64,000 bases of DNA from Geodermatophilus tzadiensis (GCF_003002915.1 NZ_PVTG01000018.1:58268-122267); one strand, 5' to 3'. Shown: positions 1 to 9,600, counted from the first letter of the stretch. The notes: generated by a model not told the origin, from the sequence alone. Numbers and translations: made by a program.

Positions 1-476
1 AGGGCGGCGGCCAGCTCGGGCACACCCCGCCCGGTCGGCGCGCTGACGGCCACGCCCGGCACCGCGCCCATCGACGTCGCGGCCAGCCGCTCGGTGGCGT
101 CGGCGAGCACCGGCGCGGGGTCGGCGAGGTCGGCCTTGGTGACGGCGAGCAGCGCGTGCCGCACGCCGAGCGCGTCGAGGACGGCGACGTGCTCGGCGGT
201 CTGCGCCGACCAGCCGTCGTCGGCCGCCACCACGACCAGCGCGGCCGGCACCGGGCCGACGCCGGCCAGCATGTTGCCGACGAACCGCTCGTGCCCGGGG
301 ACGTCGACGACGGCGACCACCCGGCCCGAGGGCAGCGTCGTCCAGGCGAAGCCGAGGTCGATGGTCAGCCCGCGGCGGCGCTCCTCCTCCCACCGGTCGG
401 GCTCCATGCCGGTGAGCGCGCGGACCAGCGTCGACTTGCCGTGGTCGACGTGACCGGCGGTGGCGATCACCTCCAC
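1..476 (-). CDS. selB: Selenocysteine-specific elongation factor SelB (5' part only, runs off the left edge)
   Basis: SelB is the GTPase that brings Sec-tRNA to the ribosome when it meets a Sec codon with a SECIS hairpin. About 158 N-terminal residues are present. Visible are the G1 motif AGHVDHGKST, the switch-II motif DVPGHERFVGNMLAG and the TKAD nucleotide-specificity motif, in the arrangement typical of SelB rather than EF-Tu. The C-terminal winged helices that read the SECIS lie outside the window. The GTG at 476 overlaps the end of selA, whose stop is at 467-469; a second GTG at 470 is equally possible, as both give a normal N-terminus. The overlap implies translational coupling with selA. 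Family assignment is very sure; the exact start is open. Confidence 0.95.
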   Translation of the reverse strand, partial: MEVIATAGHVDHGKSTLVRALTGMEPDRWEEERRRGLTIDLGFAWTTLPSGRVVAVVDVPGHERFVGNMLAGVGPVPAALVVVAADDGWSAQTAEHVAVLDALGVRHALLAVTKADLADPAPVLADATERLAATSMGAVPGVAVSAPTGRGVPELAAA

Positions 477-1777
477 CGGCCGGCCACCTCCAGCACCGCG
501 GCGGCCAGGTCGCCGTCGCACGCCGGCGGCACGCTGCGCAGGTCCAGCAGCGTGCGCCCGTCGGCCACGTACCCCACGACCGGCGAGGCGCCGAGCCGCA
601 GCGGCCCGGCGAACGGCTCGGGCAGCGAGACCGCGGCGCTGGGCAGCGGGTGCTCCGGCGCCCCACCGCCCCCGACGCGGGCCGCCGAGTCCACCGCGCG
701 GGCGTCGACGCCGGCGGCGACCAGCCGGGCGACCAGCGCGGCCGCCCGCGCGCGCAACCCCTCGACGTCGGCGGCGAGCATCTCCTGCACCGGCGGCAGC
801 GGGCCGCGCAGCGTGGCCTCCAGCGCCGCGAGCGTCGTCTTGTCCACCCGCAGCGCCCGGTACAGCGGGTGCCGGCGCAGCCGCTGCACCAGCTCGGCGC
901 GGCCCAGCACCAGCCCCGCCTGCGGGCCGCCGAGCAACTTGTCGCCGCTGGCGAGCACCAGGTCGGCGCCGTCGGCGAGCGTCGTCTGCAGGTCCGGCTC
1001 CTCGGGCAGCGCCGGGTGCGGCCGCAGCAGCCCCGAACCGACGTCGGCCACCAGCGGCACCCCGGTCCCGGCGAGCGCTCCCGCGAGCGACGCCACCGGC
1101 ACCGCCCGGGTGAACCCGCGGACGACGAAGTTCGACGGGTGCACCTTGAGCACCGCGCCGGTGTCCGGGCCCAGCGCCCCCGCGTAGTCCTCGAGCGCCA
1201 CCCGGTTGGTCGTCCCCACCTCGCGCAGCCGGGCACCGGTGGCCTCCAGCAGCTCGGGGATGCGGAAGCCGTCGCCGATCTCCACCAGCTCGCCGCGGGC
1301 GATGACCAGCTCGCCGCCGAGCGCGGTGGCCACCAGCGCGAGGGCGGCCGCGCAGTTGTTCACCACGATCGCCGCCTCGGCCGCCGGCACGGCCGCCAGC
1401 AGCGCGGCCAGCGCCGCCTCCCCGCGCGGGCCGCGGCGGCCGGTGCCCAGGTCGAGCTCGACGTCGGTGGTGCCGCTGGCCGCGACGACGGCCTCGACCG
1501 CGGCCGGCGACAGCGGTGCCCGCCCGAGGTTGGTGTGCACCACGACGCCGGTGGCGTTGAGCACCGGCCGCAGGCTGCCCGCCGTCCGGGGCAGCGCGGC
1601 CAGGACGGCGGCGACGGCGTCCCCGGCGTCGAGTCGCCCGTCGCGGACCTGCTGCTGGACGGCGCGGACGGCGTCCTTGACCAGCTCGCGGCCCAGCCGG
1701 GCGCACGCGGCGGCCACCGCGGGGTCGGCGAGCAGCGTGTCGGTGCGGGGCACGGCCCGCCGCGGGTCGGCGCTCAT
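467..1777 (-). CDS. selA: L-seryl-tRNA(Sec) selenium transferase SelA
   Basis: SelA is a PLP enzyme that converts Ser-tRNA(Sec) to Sec-tRNA(Sec) using selenophosphate. The protein has 436 residues, slightly shorter than E. coli SelA (463). The PLP lysine is K280 in the motif SGDKLLGGPQ. Other conserved blocks are NATGVVVHTNLGRAPLS near residue 74, the KVHPSNF segment near 211 and ADVGSGLL near 244. The ATG start gives a normal SelA N-terminus. It lies 43 bp after the AhpD-like selenoprotein gene and overlaps selB, so the three genes are probably one transcript. It serves the CUA-anticodon tRNA-Sec encoded just upstream. Confidence 0.97.
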   Translation of the reverse strand: MSADPRRAVPRTDTLLADPAVAAACARLGRELVKDAVRAVQQQVRDGRLDAGDAVAAVLAALPRTAGSLRPVLNATGVVVHTNLGRAPLSPAAVEAVVAASGTTDVELDLGTGRRGPRGEAALAALLAAVPAAEAAIVVNNCAAALALVATALGGELVIARGELVEIGDGFRIPELLEATGARLREVGTTNRVALEDYAGALGPDTGAVLKVHPSNFVVRGFTRAVPVASLAGALAGTGVPLVADVGSGLLRPHPALPEEPDLQTTLADGADLVLASGDKLLGGPQAGLVLGRAELVQRLRRHPLYRALRVDKTTLAALEATLRGPLPPVQEMLAADVEGLRARAAALVARLVAAGVDARAVDSAARVGGGGAPEHPLPSAAVSLPEPFAGPLRLGASPVVGYVADGRTLLDLRSVPPACDGDLAAAVLEVAGRWR

Positions 1778-1820
1778 CGCCGCCGAGCGTAGGTCGCGCG
1801 CGACCGTCCGGGCCGGGAGG

Positions 1821-2429
1821 TCAGCCCCCGTCCGCGCCGTCGGCGGGGAGCTGCGGGAGCCGGACCGGGCAGGAGGTGCCCAGCTGGTCCATCGTCTCGG
1901 CGTCGACGTCGGTGCGGACGGCGGCGTGGAACCGGCTGATCATCTGGTTGAGGCCGCAGGTGAAGGTGATCTCCAGGACCTGCTGCACGGTGAAGTGCTC
2001 GCGCAGCGCCGCCCACGTCGCGTCGTCGATGGGTTGCATGAGCGTGGACTTCCGGCAGAACACCACGATCGCCGCCTGGTCCGGGGTGAACAGCCCCTCG
2101 GGCAGCGGGTCGTCGAGGACGTGGGCCATCTGCTCGTCGCTGATACCGGCGCTCCGACCGAGCACCACGTGGGTGGGCGTCTAGTAGAAGCACTCGTTGG
2201 TGACGGCGGAGGTGTAGTACGCCAGCTCCCGCTGCACCGGGTCGAGGCTGTTGCGGAAGTAGGCGACCTGCCCGAGCTGGAGCACCGCCTCGAGGATGTC
2301 CGGGTGGTTGGCGATGCCGCGGTAGACGTTCACCTCGCGCCCACGGCTCTCCCGGACCACCCCCAGCAGGGCGCGGGCCTTGGGGTCGGCGTCGGGGTCG
2401 TTCCCCGAGACCAGGGGGATGCGTGCCAC
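1821..2429 (-). CDS. AhpD-like selenoprotein with in-frame UAG at the active site (C-x-x-U)
   Basis: Reads as a 202-residue AhpD/carboxymuconolactone-decarboxylase-like protein if the in-frame TAG at 2181-2183 (codon 83) is translated. Before the TAG the frame reads ...TNECFY; after it, in the same frame, TPTHVVLGRSAGISDEQ. That restores the family's active site C-x-x-C-x3-H as C80-F-Y-U83-T-P-T-H87, with Sec in place of the second redox cysteine. Homologous sequence continues at normal length on both sides and no other lesion is present. The GTG start at 2429 has the ribosome site GAGGAGG seven bases upstream. A SECIS-like hairpin follows the TAG (2149-2165), and tRNA-Sec(CUA) lies 74 bp upstream. 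Known AhpD proteins reduce peroxides by thiol chemistry; this role is inferred here. A standard gene caller would report only the 3' half (from 2168). Confidence 0.88.
2149..2165 (-). promoter_or_regulatory. Candidate SECIS hairpin after the UAG codon
   Basis: In the mRNA sense the stem GUGCUC (2165-2160) pairs with GAGCGC (2154-2149), including one G-U pair, around the loop GGUCG (2159-2155). A GGUC loop, 4 nt with a bulged G if folded slightly differently, is the feature SelB recognises in E. coli fdhF. The loop begins 21 nt after the UAG, close to the 18 nt of fdhF. The hairpin lies inside the coding region, as usual for bacteria. Confidence 0.72.
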
Positions 2430-2502
2430 CGTCGGGCCTCCTCGGACGTCGCTGTCCCGGGTGTCCGGCCGGGGACGGCACGTCCCCGACCGGACGACGA
2501 GC

Positions 2503-2598
2503 TGGCGGAGGCGGACGGGAATCGAACCCGCCTGACCGAGCTGCTCGGCCACGTCGGCTTTAGAGGCCGCGGGGGCCACCAGGCGCCCTGACGCCTCC
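2503..2598 (-). tRNA. selC: tRNA-Sec with anticodon CUA (reads UAG)
   Basis: This 96-nt gene with encoded CCA folds as a selenocysteine tRNA. The acceptor is GGAGGCG/CGCCTCC with discriminator G. The long variable arm has a 7-bp stem, GGCCGAG/CTCGGTC. The T arm has loop TTCGATT, and the acceptor and T stems stack to 13 bp, the bacterial tRNA-Sec hallmark. The anticodon loop is CTCTAAA, so the anticodon is C-U-A at 2563-2561, complementary to UAG rather than UGA. The eighth acceptor pair would be U-C; a 7+6 division gives a full 13 pairs. It lies just upstream of the amber-containing AhpD-like gene and selA. UAG-reading tRNA-Sec has been reported in Geodermatophilus and Blastococcus. Confidence 0.95.
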
Positions 2599-2615
2599 AC
2601 CGGGGAGCCTACGGT
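2588..2615 (+). promoter_or_regulatory. Possible selD promoter (leaderless)
   Basis: CTGACG at 2588-2593 and TACGGT at 2610-2615 are 16 bp apart and resemble -35 and -10 boxes. Transcription would start at about the GTG of selD (2622), giving a leaderless mRNA. The -35 box would lie at the 5' end of the tRNA-Sec gene on the opposite strand. Only 23 bp separate the tRNA 5' end from selD, so a promoter has to overlap one of the two genes. This is inference from spacing. Confidence 0.35.
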
Positions 2616-2621
2616 GAGGCG

Positions 2622-3629
<1,008 letters not shown>

Positions 3630-3678
3630 CGGCGGCGCGCTGTCGCCCGCCGGGCGGCGGTGTCCTAACGTCCGGCGC

Positions 3679-4644
3679 ATGCGCGCCGTCTTCGTCTCCA
3701 CGCCCTCGCCCGACGACCCGCTCTCCGTCCTGGAGGTCGGTGACCGCCCCGACCCCGAGGTGCCCGACGGCTGGACGACGGTGCAGGTGAAGGCCGTCTC
3801 GCTCAACCACCACGACCTGTTCAGCCTCCGCGGCGTCGGGCTGCCGCAGGAGCGGATGCCGATGATCCTGGGCACCGACGCGGCCGGCCTGGACGAGGAC
3901 GGCAACGAGGTCGTCGTCCACGGCGTCGTCTCCACCCCCGGCTGGACCGGCGACGAGACCCTCGACCCGAAGCGCACGCTGTTCTCCGAGCTCTACCAGG
4001 GCACGATGGCCGAGCGGGTCGCCGTCCCCCGGCGCAACGTGCTGCCCAAGCCGGCCGAGCTGTCCTTCGCCCAGGCCGCCTGCCTGCCCACCGCCTGGCT
4101 GACCGCCTACCGCATGCTCTTCGTCAAGTCCGGGCTGCGCCCCGGGCACACCGTGCTCGTGCAAGGCGCCAGCGGCGGCGTCGCGACCGCGCTGGTGGTG
4201 CTCGGCAAGGCCGCCGGCTTCCGCGTGTGGGTCACCGGCCGCAGCGAGGAGAAGCGGCAGGCGGCGCTGGACCTGGGCGCCGAGCAGGCGTTCGAGACCG
4301 GCGCGCGGCTGCCCGAGCGGGTCGACGGGGTGATGGAGACCGTCGGCAAGGCGACCTGGAGCCACAGCGTCAAGTCGCTCAAGCCCGGCGGCGTCATCGT
4401 CACCTCGGGGGCCACCACCGGCCACGACCCCAGCGCCGAGCTCAACCGGGTCTTCTTCACCCAGCTGTCGGTCATCGGCTCCACGATGGGCACCCGCGAC
4501 GAGCTCGAGGCGCTGGTGCGGATGTGCGTGGCCACCGGCGCCCGCCCGATCATCGACGTCGAGCTGCCGCTGGAGCAGGCCCGCGACGGCTTCGCCCGCA
4601 TGCTCGAGGGCCGCACCGCCGGCAAGATCGTCTTCACCGTCTGA
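3679..4644 (+). CDS. Quinone-oxidoreductase-like MDR family protein
   Basis: A 321-residue medium-chain dehydrogenase/reductase. The N-terminal GroES-like fold carries the SLNHHDLF motif, followed by a Rossmann fold with GASGGV at residues 163-168. The cysteine cluster of zinc-containing alcohol dehydrogenases is absent, so it belongs to the zinc-independent, NADPH quinone oxidoreductase-like branch. The substrate cannot be read from the sequence. It follows selD by 49 bp and its last 11 bases overlap the end of the convergent P55-like transporter gene. A link to selenium metabolism is not indicated. Confidence 0.85.
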   Translation: MRAVFVSTPSPDDPLSVLEVGDRPDPEVPDGWTTVQVKAVSLNHHDLFSLRGVGLPQERMPMILGTDAAGLDEDGNEVVVHGVVSTPGWTGDETLDPKRTLFSELYQGTMAERVAVPRRNVLPKPAELSFAQAACLPTAWLTAYRMLFVKSGLRPGHTVLVQGASGGVATALVVLGKAAGFRVWVTGRSEEKRQAALDLGAEQAFETGARLPERVDGVMETVGKATWSHSVKSLKPGGVIVTSGATTGHDPSAELNRVFFTQLSVIGSTMGTRDELEALVRMCVATGARPIIDVELPLEQARDGFARMLEGRTAGKIVFTV

Positions 4645-6373
4645 GCGGGCGCTCCCGCAGCAGGAGCAGCGCCGCGGCCGCCGCCAGCCCGGCGGCGACC
4701 GCGGCCCCGGCGAACACCGTGTGCAGCTGGGTGAGGACGGCGGCGTCGGTGGCCGCCTCGTAGGCGGGGCAGTCGGCCGGCGACGTGGGGCAGATCGTCA
4801 GCGGCGAGCCGATCGCCGCCACCTCGGCGGTGAACCGGCGCAGCGCGACGGCGGTGAGCAGCGAGAGCCCCACCAGCATCCCGACGGTCCGGGCGACGAC
4901 GGCCAGCGCGCCGGCGCTGCCGTGCACCGCGGGGCTGGTGACCGCCAGGAGCACCGCGTTGACCGGCGCGATCGCCAGGCCGAAGCCCAGGCCCGCGGCC
5001 AGCAGCACGACCGTGGACCACCGGCCGTCCAGCGAGGTCTCGTCCCAGCCGGTCATCGCCCACAGCGCCGGCGCGGCCAGCGCCATCCCGCCGGCGGCCA
5101 CGACCCGCGGCGCGACCACCCGGCACAGCCACCCGCCGGCCACCGCGCCCACCGGCACCCCGACGAGCAGCCGCAGCAGCACCAGCGCGGCGCCGAGCTG
5201 GTCGCCGGGCGTCGTCGTCGCCCGGGCGAACAGCGGGACGTCGACCAGCGCGGCCACCAGCGCCACGCCCACCAGCAGGTTCACCAGCAGCGCGCCCCAC
5301 GCCCCCACCGGTCGCAGCTCGCGCAGCGGCAGCACCGGGTCGGGCGTGCGCCGCTCGTGCAGCCAGAACCCCGCGCCGGCTGCCGCGGCGACCGGCAGCA
5401 GCACCGGGCCGTGGGCGACCACCTCGGTGGCCGGGTCGGCGGCGGCGAACGCCCACACCAGCGACCCGAGCGCGACGACGGCGAGCAGCGAGCCCACGAC
5501 GTCGACCTCGCGCACCAGCCGCGGCAGCCCCCGCAGCGGCAGCACCGCACCGTCCGGGGTGGCGAGGGCGCGGGCCACCAGCGCGGCACCGGCGACCACG
5601 GCCGTCAGCAGCAGCGGCGTGGAGGCGGCCACGCCGTCGAGCAGCGGCACCCAGGCCAGGCCGAGGGTGACGTCCTCGGCGAGCACCGCGGGCTCGGCCA
5701 GCAGCAGGCCGAGGGCGGCACCGGCGACCAGCAGCAGCACCAGTCCGGCGGGGTCGGGCCGGCGTCCCCGCCCGGTGAGGACGACCCCGCCGGCCAGGCC
5801 CAGCCCGAGCAGCAGGTTGAGCCAGAACACCGCCCGCCAGTCGGCCACCGCGAGCACCGCGGCGCCGGCCAGCGGGCCGATGACCGCGCCGGCCTCCTGC
5901 ACCGCGCCGACCACGCCCAGCGGCACCGCGCGCCGCTCGGGCGGCCAGCGGTCGGCGACCAGCGCGAGCGTCGCCGGCACCAGCCCGCCGGCACCGACGC
6001 CCTGCAGTCCGCGGCCGGCCACGGCGGGGCCCAGGCCGGTCGCCGTCGCGGTCAGCAGCGAGCCGAGGGCGAACAGCAGCAGGCAGCCGGCCAGCACCGG
6101 CACCCGGCCGCGCAGGTCGGCGAGGCGCCCGAGCAGCGGCAGCGTGGCGGTGTAGCCGAGCAGGAAGCCACCGATGATCGGCGTCGCCCGCTGCAGCTCG
6201 TCGATGGCGACGCCGACCCCGGCGAGGACGTCCGGCAGGGCGAGGACGACGACGTAGGTGTCGGCCGCGGTGACCAGCACCGCCAGCGTCGCCAGGACGA
6301 CCAGCGGCAGCCCCGGGACCGGGCGGCGGGCCTCCTCCGGGTCAGCTGGCAGGCGGTGCGGTGATCTCGACAT
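4634..6373 (-). CDS. P55-like MFS exporter (DHA2 family, about 14 TM helices)
   Basis: A 579-residue major facilitator of the EmrB/QacA type. TM1 carries D38, and motif A, GRLADLRGR, lies at 82-90 between TM2 and TM3. Many further Leu/Ala/Val-rich helices follow, consistent with 14 TM segments. The gene starts inside the 3' end of the lprG-like lipoprotein gene (32-bp overlap), the same order as lprG-P55 (Rv1411c-Rv1410c) in Mycobacterium tuberculosis. There the pair moves triacylglycerol-type lipids to the outer envelope and affects drug sensitivity. A similar envelope-lipid role is inferred from the pairing; as a single sequence it could equally be called a drug exporter. Confidence 0.88.
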   Translation of the reverse strand: MSRSPHRLPADPEEARRPVPGLPLVVLATLAVLVTAADTYVVVLALPDVLAGVGVAIDELQRATPIIGGFLLGYTATLPLLGRLADLRGRVPVLAGCLLLFALGSLLTATATGLGPAVAGRGLQGVGAGGLVPATLALVADRWPPERRAVPLGVVGAVQEAGAVIGPLAGAAVLAVADWRAVFWLNLLLGLGLAGGVVLTGRGRRPDPAGLVLLLVAGAALGLLLAEPAVLAEDVTLGLAWVPLLDGVAASTPLLLTAVVAGAALVARALATPDGAVLPLRGLPRLVREVDVVGSLLAVVALGSLVWAFAAADPATEVVAHGPVLLPVAAAAGAGFWLHERRTPDPVLPLRELRPVGAWGALLVNLLVGVALVAALVDVPLFARATTTPGDQLGAALVLLRLLVGVPVGAVAGGWLCRVVAPRVVAAGGMALAAPALWAMTGWDETSLDGRWSTVVLLAAGLGFGLAIAPVNAVLLAVTSPAVHGSAGALAVVARTVGMLVGLSLLTAVALRRFTAEVAAIGSPLTICPTSPADCPAYEAATDAAVLTQLHTVFAGAAVAAGLAAAAALLLLRERPLRR

Positions 6374-7046
6374 CGGCGCCGAAGTCGCTGAGCTCGAGGG
6401 TGAACGTGGCGTCCTGGCCGGCGGTGTAGAAGGGACCGGTCAGCTCGGCGCGGCGCAGCTCGCCACTCCGGGTGGCCACGGAGAAGCGCGCGTCCACCGG
6501 CCGACTGGGGTCCTCGCTGGTGAGCACTCGCTCGACCAGGTCGCCGGGCAGCTCGGCGGTCACCTCGCGCACCACCTCGCCGTCCACCCGGCGCTCCTCC
6601 CCCAGCTCGGCGGAGTCCGCCTGCTCGAGCAGCTGCGAGATGCCGGTGTCGGGGTCGAGCAGGGCGCCGGGGTCGCCGAAGCCGAACTGGGCGGGGTCGA
6701 CGACGCTGTAGCCGGTGGTGAAGGGCAGCTGCGCGTACACGGTGCCGTCGACCGAGACGACGGCGAGATCGAGCGGCGCGCCCGCGGACAGCACCTGCAG
6801 CGTCCCCTGGAACGACGCGGGACGGGCGACGTCGCCCTCGCCACCGACCAGCTCGGTGCCCGTGGTCGGCGCGCCCTCGCTGGTGAGCACGAAGTGCAGG
6901 CTGCGGGCCTCGTCGAGGGTGGTCGTGGCGCGGGCGAGCAGCTGGTCGGCGGTCTCCTCGGGCTCCCCGCCGCCGCAGCCGGTGAGCGCGACCACCAGCC
7001 CGGCCGCCAGCGCGGCAGCCGGTCCCGCAGCGCGGCGCAGCACCAT
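6342..7046 (-). CDS. LprG/LppX-like lipid-carrier lipoprotein
   Basis: A 234-residue lipoprotein. The signal peptide ends in the lipobox ALTGC with lipidated C24. The mature part matches the LppX/LprA/F/G family, whose members have a hydrophobic cavity for acylated lipids; typical elements are ARSLHFVLTSEG and the late strand pattern ARFSVATRSGELRRAEL. The ATG start at 7046 is preceded by GGGAGG and gives a complete signal peptide. It is cotranscribed with and overlaps the P55-like transporter gene, which strongly supports an LprG role. It would act at the outer face of the cell membrane as the transporter's lipid-binding partner. Confidence 0.9.
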   Translation of the reverse strand: MVLRRAAGPAAALAAGLVVALTGCGGGEPEETADQLLARATTTLDEARSLHFVLTSEGAPTTGTELVGGEGDVARPASFQGTLQVLSAGAPLDLAVVSVDGTVYAQLPFTTGYSVVDPAQFGFGDPGALLDPDTGISQLLEQADSAELGEERRVDGEVVREVTAELPGDLVERVLTSEDPSRPVDARFSVATRSGELRRAELTGPFYTAGQDATFTLELSDFGADVEITAPPAS

Positions 7047-7105
7047 CCCGACCTCCCCGTCGACGCCGGTGGGCCCGGCGCGGGCACGGTAGCGCGCCCG
7101 GTGGC

Positions 7106-7759
7106 TCAGGTCCGGGCGGTGGCGCGGGCGATCCGCCCGGCGAGCCGGGCCTGCGCCCTGACCGGGAACGACGCGAGTGCCGGCTCGAGCTGCGGGATCC
7201 GGTAGGGCTGGGTGGTGAGGGCCCGGAAGGCCAGGCCGGTGGTGACGCCGTGGCCCGGCCGGTGCACGACGGTCACCTCGTCGCCCGCCCCGACGTCGCC
7301 GGTCTCGAGCACCCGCAGGTAGGCGCCGGTGGCACCGCGCGCGGCGAACCGCTTCACCAGGTCGGGGACCCCCCAGAACCGGGCGAAGTTGGCGCACGGC
7401 GTGCGCGGCGCCGTCACCTCGAGCAGCGTCGTCCCCACCCGCCAGTGCTCGCCGATCTCGGCGCCGGTGAGGTCGAGTCCCGCCGTCCGCAGGTTCTCGC
7501 CGAACCGGCCCGCCGGCAGGTCGCGGTCGAGCTCGGCGGCCCACACGTCGGCGTCCTCCTGGGCGAAGGCGTACACCGCCTGCCCCTCGCCGCCGTGGTG
7601 CTTCCGGTTGACCTGGACGTCGCCGTCGAGCCCCAGCTCCCGGACGGCGACCCGGCCGGTCACCGGGCGCTTGTCGATGCCGCTGCGGTCCGGCCGGCGG
7701 CCGGGCACCGGGAGGAGGTCGCCGACGACGCAGACGGCCTCGATGCGGCCGGCGGTCAC
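7106..7759 (-). CDS. MOSC domain protein (YiiM-like)
   Basis: A 217-residue MOSC-domain protein of the stand-alone YiiM type. Conserved features are [13 protein letters not shown] (residues 53-65), GRFGENL (84-90) and the conserved cysteine in TPCANF (C122), which in this family ligates or handles molybdenum cofactor sulfur. YiiM-type proteins reduce N-hydroxylated bases with Moco; whether this one does is unknown. The GTG start overlaps the lepA stop by four bases (GTGA), so translation is probably coupled to lepA. Confidence 0.85.
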   Translation of the reverse strand: MTAGRIEAVCVVGDLLPVPGRRPDRSGIDKRPVTGRVAVRELGLDGDVQVNRKHHGGEGQAVYAFAQEDADVWAAELDRDLPAGRFGENLRTAGLDLTGAEIGEHWRVGTTLLEVTAPRTPCANFARFWGVPDLVKRFAARGATGAYLRVLETGDVGAGDEVTVVHRPGHGVTTGLAFRALTTQPYRIPQLEPALASFPVRAQARLAGRIARATART

Positions 7760-9600
7760 TTCTTGGCGGAGGAGGGCTCGCTGGTGGACAGCGCGGCGAC
7801 GAAGGCCTCCTGCGGGACCTCGACCCGGCCGACCATCTTCATCCGCTTCTTGCCCTCCTTCTGCTTCTCCAGCAGCTTCCGCTTGCGGGTGATGTCACCG
7901 CCGTAGCACTTGGCGAGGACGTCCTTGCGGATGGCGCGCACCGTCTCGCGGGCGATGACCCGCGAGCCGACGGCGGCCTGGATGGGCACCTCGAACTGCT
8001 GGCGCGGGATGAGCTCGCGCAGCTTGCCGGCCATCATCACGCCGTAGCCGTAGGCCTTGTCCTTGTGCACGATCGCGCTGAACGCGTCGACCGGCTCGCC
8101 CTGCAGCAGGATGTCGACCTTGACCAGCTTCGACTCCTGCTCGCCGGCCTCGGCGTAGTCGAGGCTGGCGTAGCCGCGGGTGCGCGACTTCAGCGCGTCG
8201 AAGAAGTCGAAGATGATCTCGCCGAGCGGCAGCGTGTAGCGCAGCTCGACGCGGGACTCGCTGAGGTAGTCCATGCCGCCGAGCTGGCCGCGCCGGCTCT
8301 GGCACAGCTCCATGATCGCGCCGGTGTAGTCGCTGGGCGCGATGATCGTGGCGTTGACGACCGGCTCGTAGACCGTGTCGATCTTGCCCTCGGGCCAGTC
8401 GCTGGGGTTGGTGACGGTGTGCTCGGTGCCGTCCTCCATGACCACCCGGTAGACGACGTTGGGCGCGGTGGAGATGAGGCTGATGCCGGCCTCGCGCTCG
8501 AGGCGCTCGCGGACGATCTCCAGGTGCAGCAGGCCGAGGAAGCCGACGCGGAACCCGAACCCGAGCGCCGCGGAGGTCTCCGGCTCGTAGGTGAGCGCGG
8601 CGTCGTTGAGCAGCAGCTTGTCCAGCGCCTCGCGCAGCAGCGGGTACTCGCTGCCGTCGATCGGGTACAGGCCGGAGTAGACCATCGGCTTGGGGTCGCT
8701 GTAGCCGCCGATCGCCTCGGCGGCCGGCTTGTGCTGCAGCGTGACGGTGTCACCGACGCGGGACTGGCGGACGTCCTTCACGCCGGTGATGAAGTAGCCG
8801 ACCTCGCCGACGCCGAGGCCGTCGACCGGCTTGGGCTCGGGCGAGATGACGCCGATCTCGAGCAGCTCGTGGGTGGCGCCGGTGGACATCATCTTGATCC
8901 GCTCGCGGCTGGCGATCCGGCCGTCGACGACGCGCACGTAGGTGATGACGCCGCGGTAGATGTCGTAGACGCTGTCGAAGATCATCGCGCGGGCCGGGGC
9001 GTCGGCGTCCCCGACCGGGGCCGGGATCTGCGCGACGATCTGGTCGAGCAGCTCGGGCACGCCCTCGCCGGTCTTGCCGCTGACCCGCAGCACGTCCCCG
9101 GGGTCGCAGCCGATGATGTGCGCGATCTCCGCGGCGTACTTCTCCGGCTGGGCGGCCGGCAGGTCGATCTTGTTGAGCACCGGGATGATCGTGAGGTCGT
9201 TCTCCAGGGCCAGGTAGAGGTTGGCCAGGGTCTGCGCCTCGATGCCCTGGGCGGCGTCGACGAGCAGGACGGCGCCCTCGCAGGCGGCCAGCGAGCGGGA
9301 CACCTCGTAGGTGAAGTCGACGTGGCCCGGGGTGTCGATCATGTCGAGCACGTACTCGTCGCCGGCTGCGTCACCCGTCCGCGGAGTCCAGGGCAGGCGG
9401 ACGTTCTGCGCCTTGATGGTGATGCCGCGCTCGCGTTCGATGTCCATCCGGTCGAGGTACTGCGCGCGCATCTGCCGCGCCTCGATGATCCCGGTCACCT
9501 CGAGCATCCGGTCGGCCAGCGTCGACTTGCCGTGGTCGATGTGGGCGATGATGCAGAAGTTCCGGATCCGGGTGGGATCGGTGGCAGCGGGAGTCGTCAC
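7756..9600 (-). CDS. lepA: Elongation factor 4 (LepA)
   Basis: A 614-residue ribosomal GTPase that acts on stalled or mispositioned ribosomes. G1 is [10 protein letters not shown], followed by DTPGHVDF and [11 protein letters not shown]-like domains II, III and V follow, and the LepA-specific C-terminus ends in a lysine-rich segment. The GTG start at 9600 is chosen because the conserved [15 protein letters not shown] block begins 11 residues later; a longer open frame upstream lacks family similarity. It is divergent from rpsT, as in mycobacteria, and overlaps the MOSC gene downstream. Confidence 0.97.
   Translation of the reverse strand: MTTPAATDPTRIRNFCIIAHIDHGKSTLADRMLEVTGIIEARQMRAQYLDRMDIERERGITIKAQNVRLPWTPRTGDAAGDEYVLDMIDTPGHVDFTYEVSRSLAACEGAVLLVDAAQGIEAQTLANLYLALENDLTIIPVLNKIDLPAAQPEKYAAEIAHIIGCDPGDVLRVSGKTGEGVPELLDQIVAQIPAPVGDADAPARAMIFDSVYDIYRGVITYVRVVDGRIASRERIKMMSTGATHELLEIGVISPEPKPVDGLGVGEVGYFITGVKDVRQSRVGDTVTLQHKPAAEAIGGYSDPKPMVYSGLYPIDGSEYPLLREALDKLLLNDAALTYEPETSAALGFGFRVGFLGLLHLEIVRERLEREAGISLISTAPNVVYRVVMEDGTEHTVTNPSDWPEGKIDTVYEPVVNATIIAPSDYTGAIMELCQSRRGQLGGMDYLSESRVELRYTLPLGEIIFDFFDALKSRTRGYASLDYAEAGEQESKLVKVDILLQGEPVDAFSAIVHKDKAYGYGVMMAGKLRELIPRQQFEVPIQAAVGSRVIARETVRAIRKDVLAKCYGGDITRKRKLLEKQKEGKKRMKMVGRVEVPQEAFVAALSTSEPSSAKK

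Noticed and set aside
1821..2429. AhpD-like gene as a simple pseudogene with a nonsense mutation
   Set aside because: The only lesion is the TAG at the catalytic position; the frame is otherwise intact, a SECIS-like hairpin follows and a UAG-reading tRNA-Sec is adjacent.
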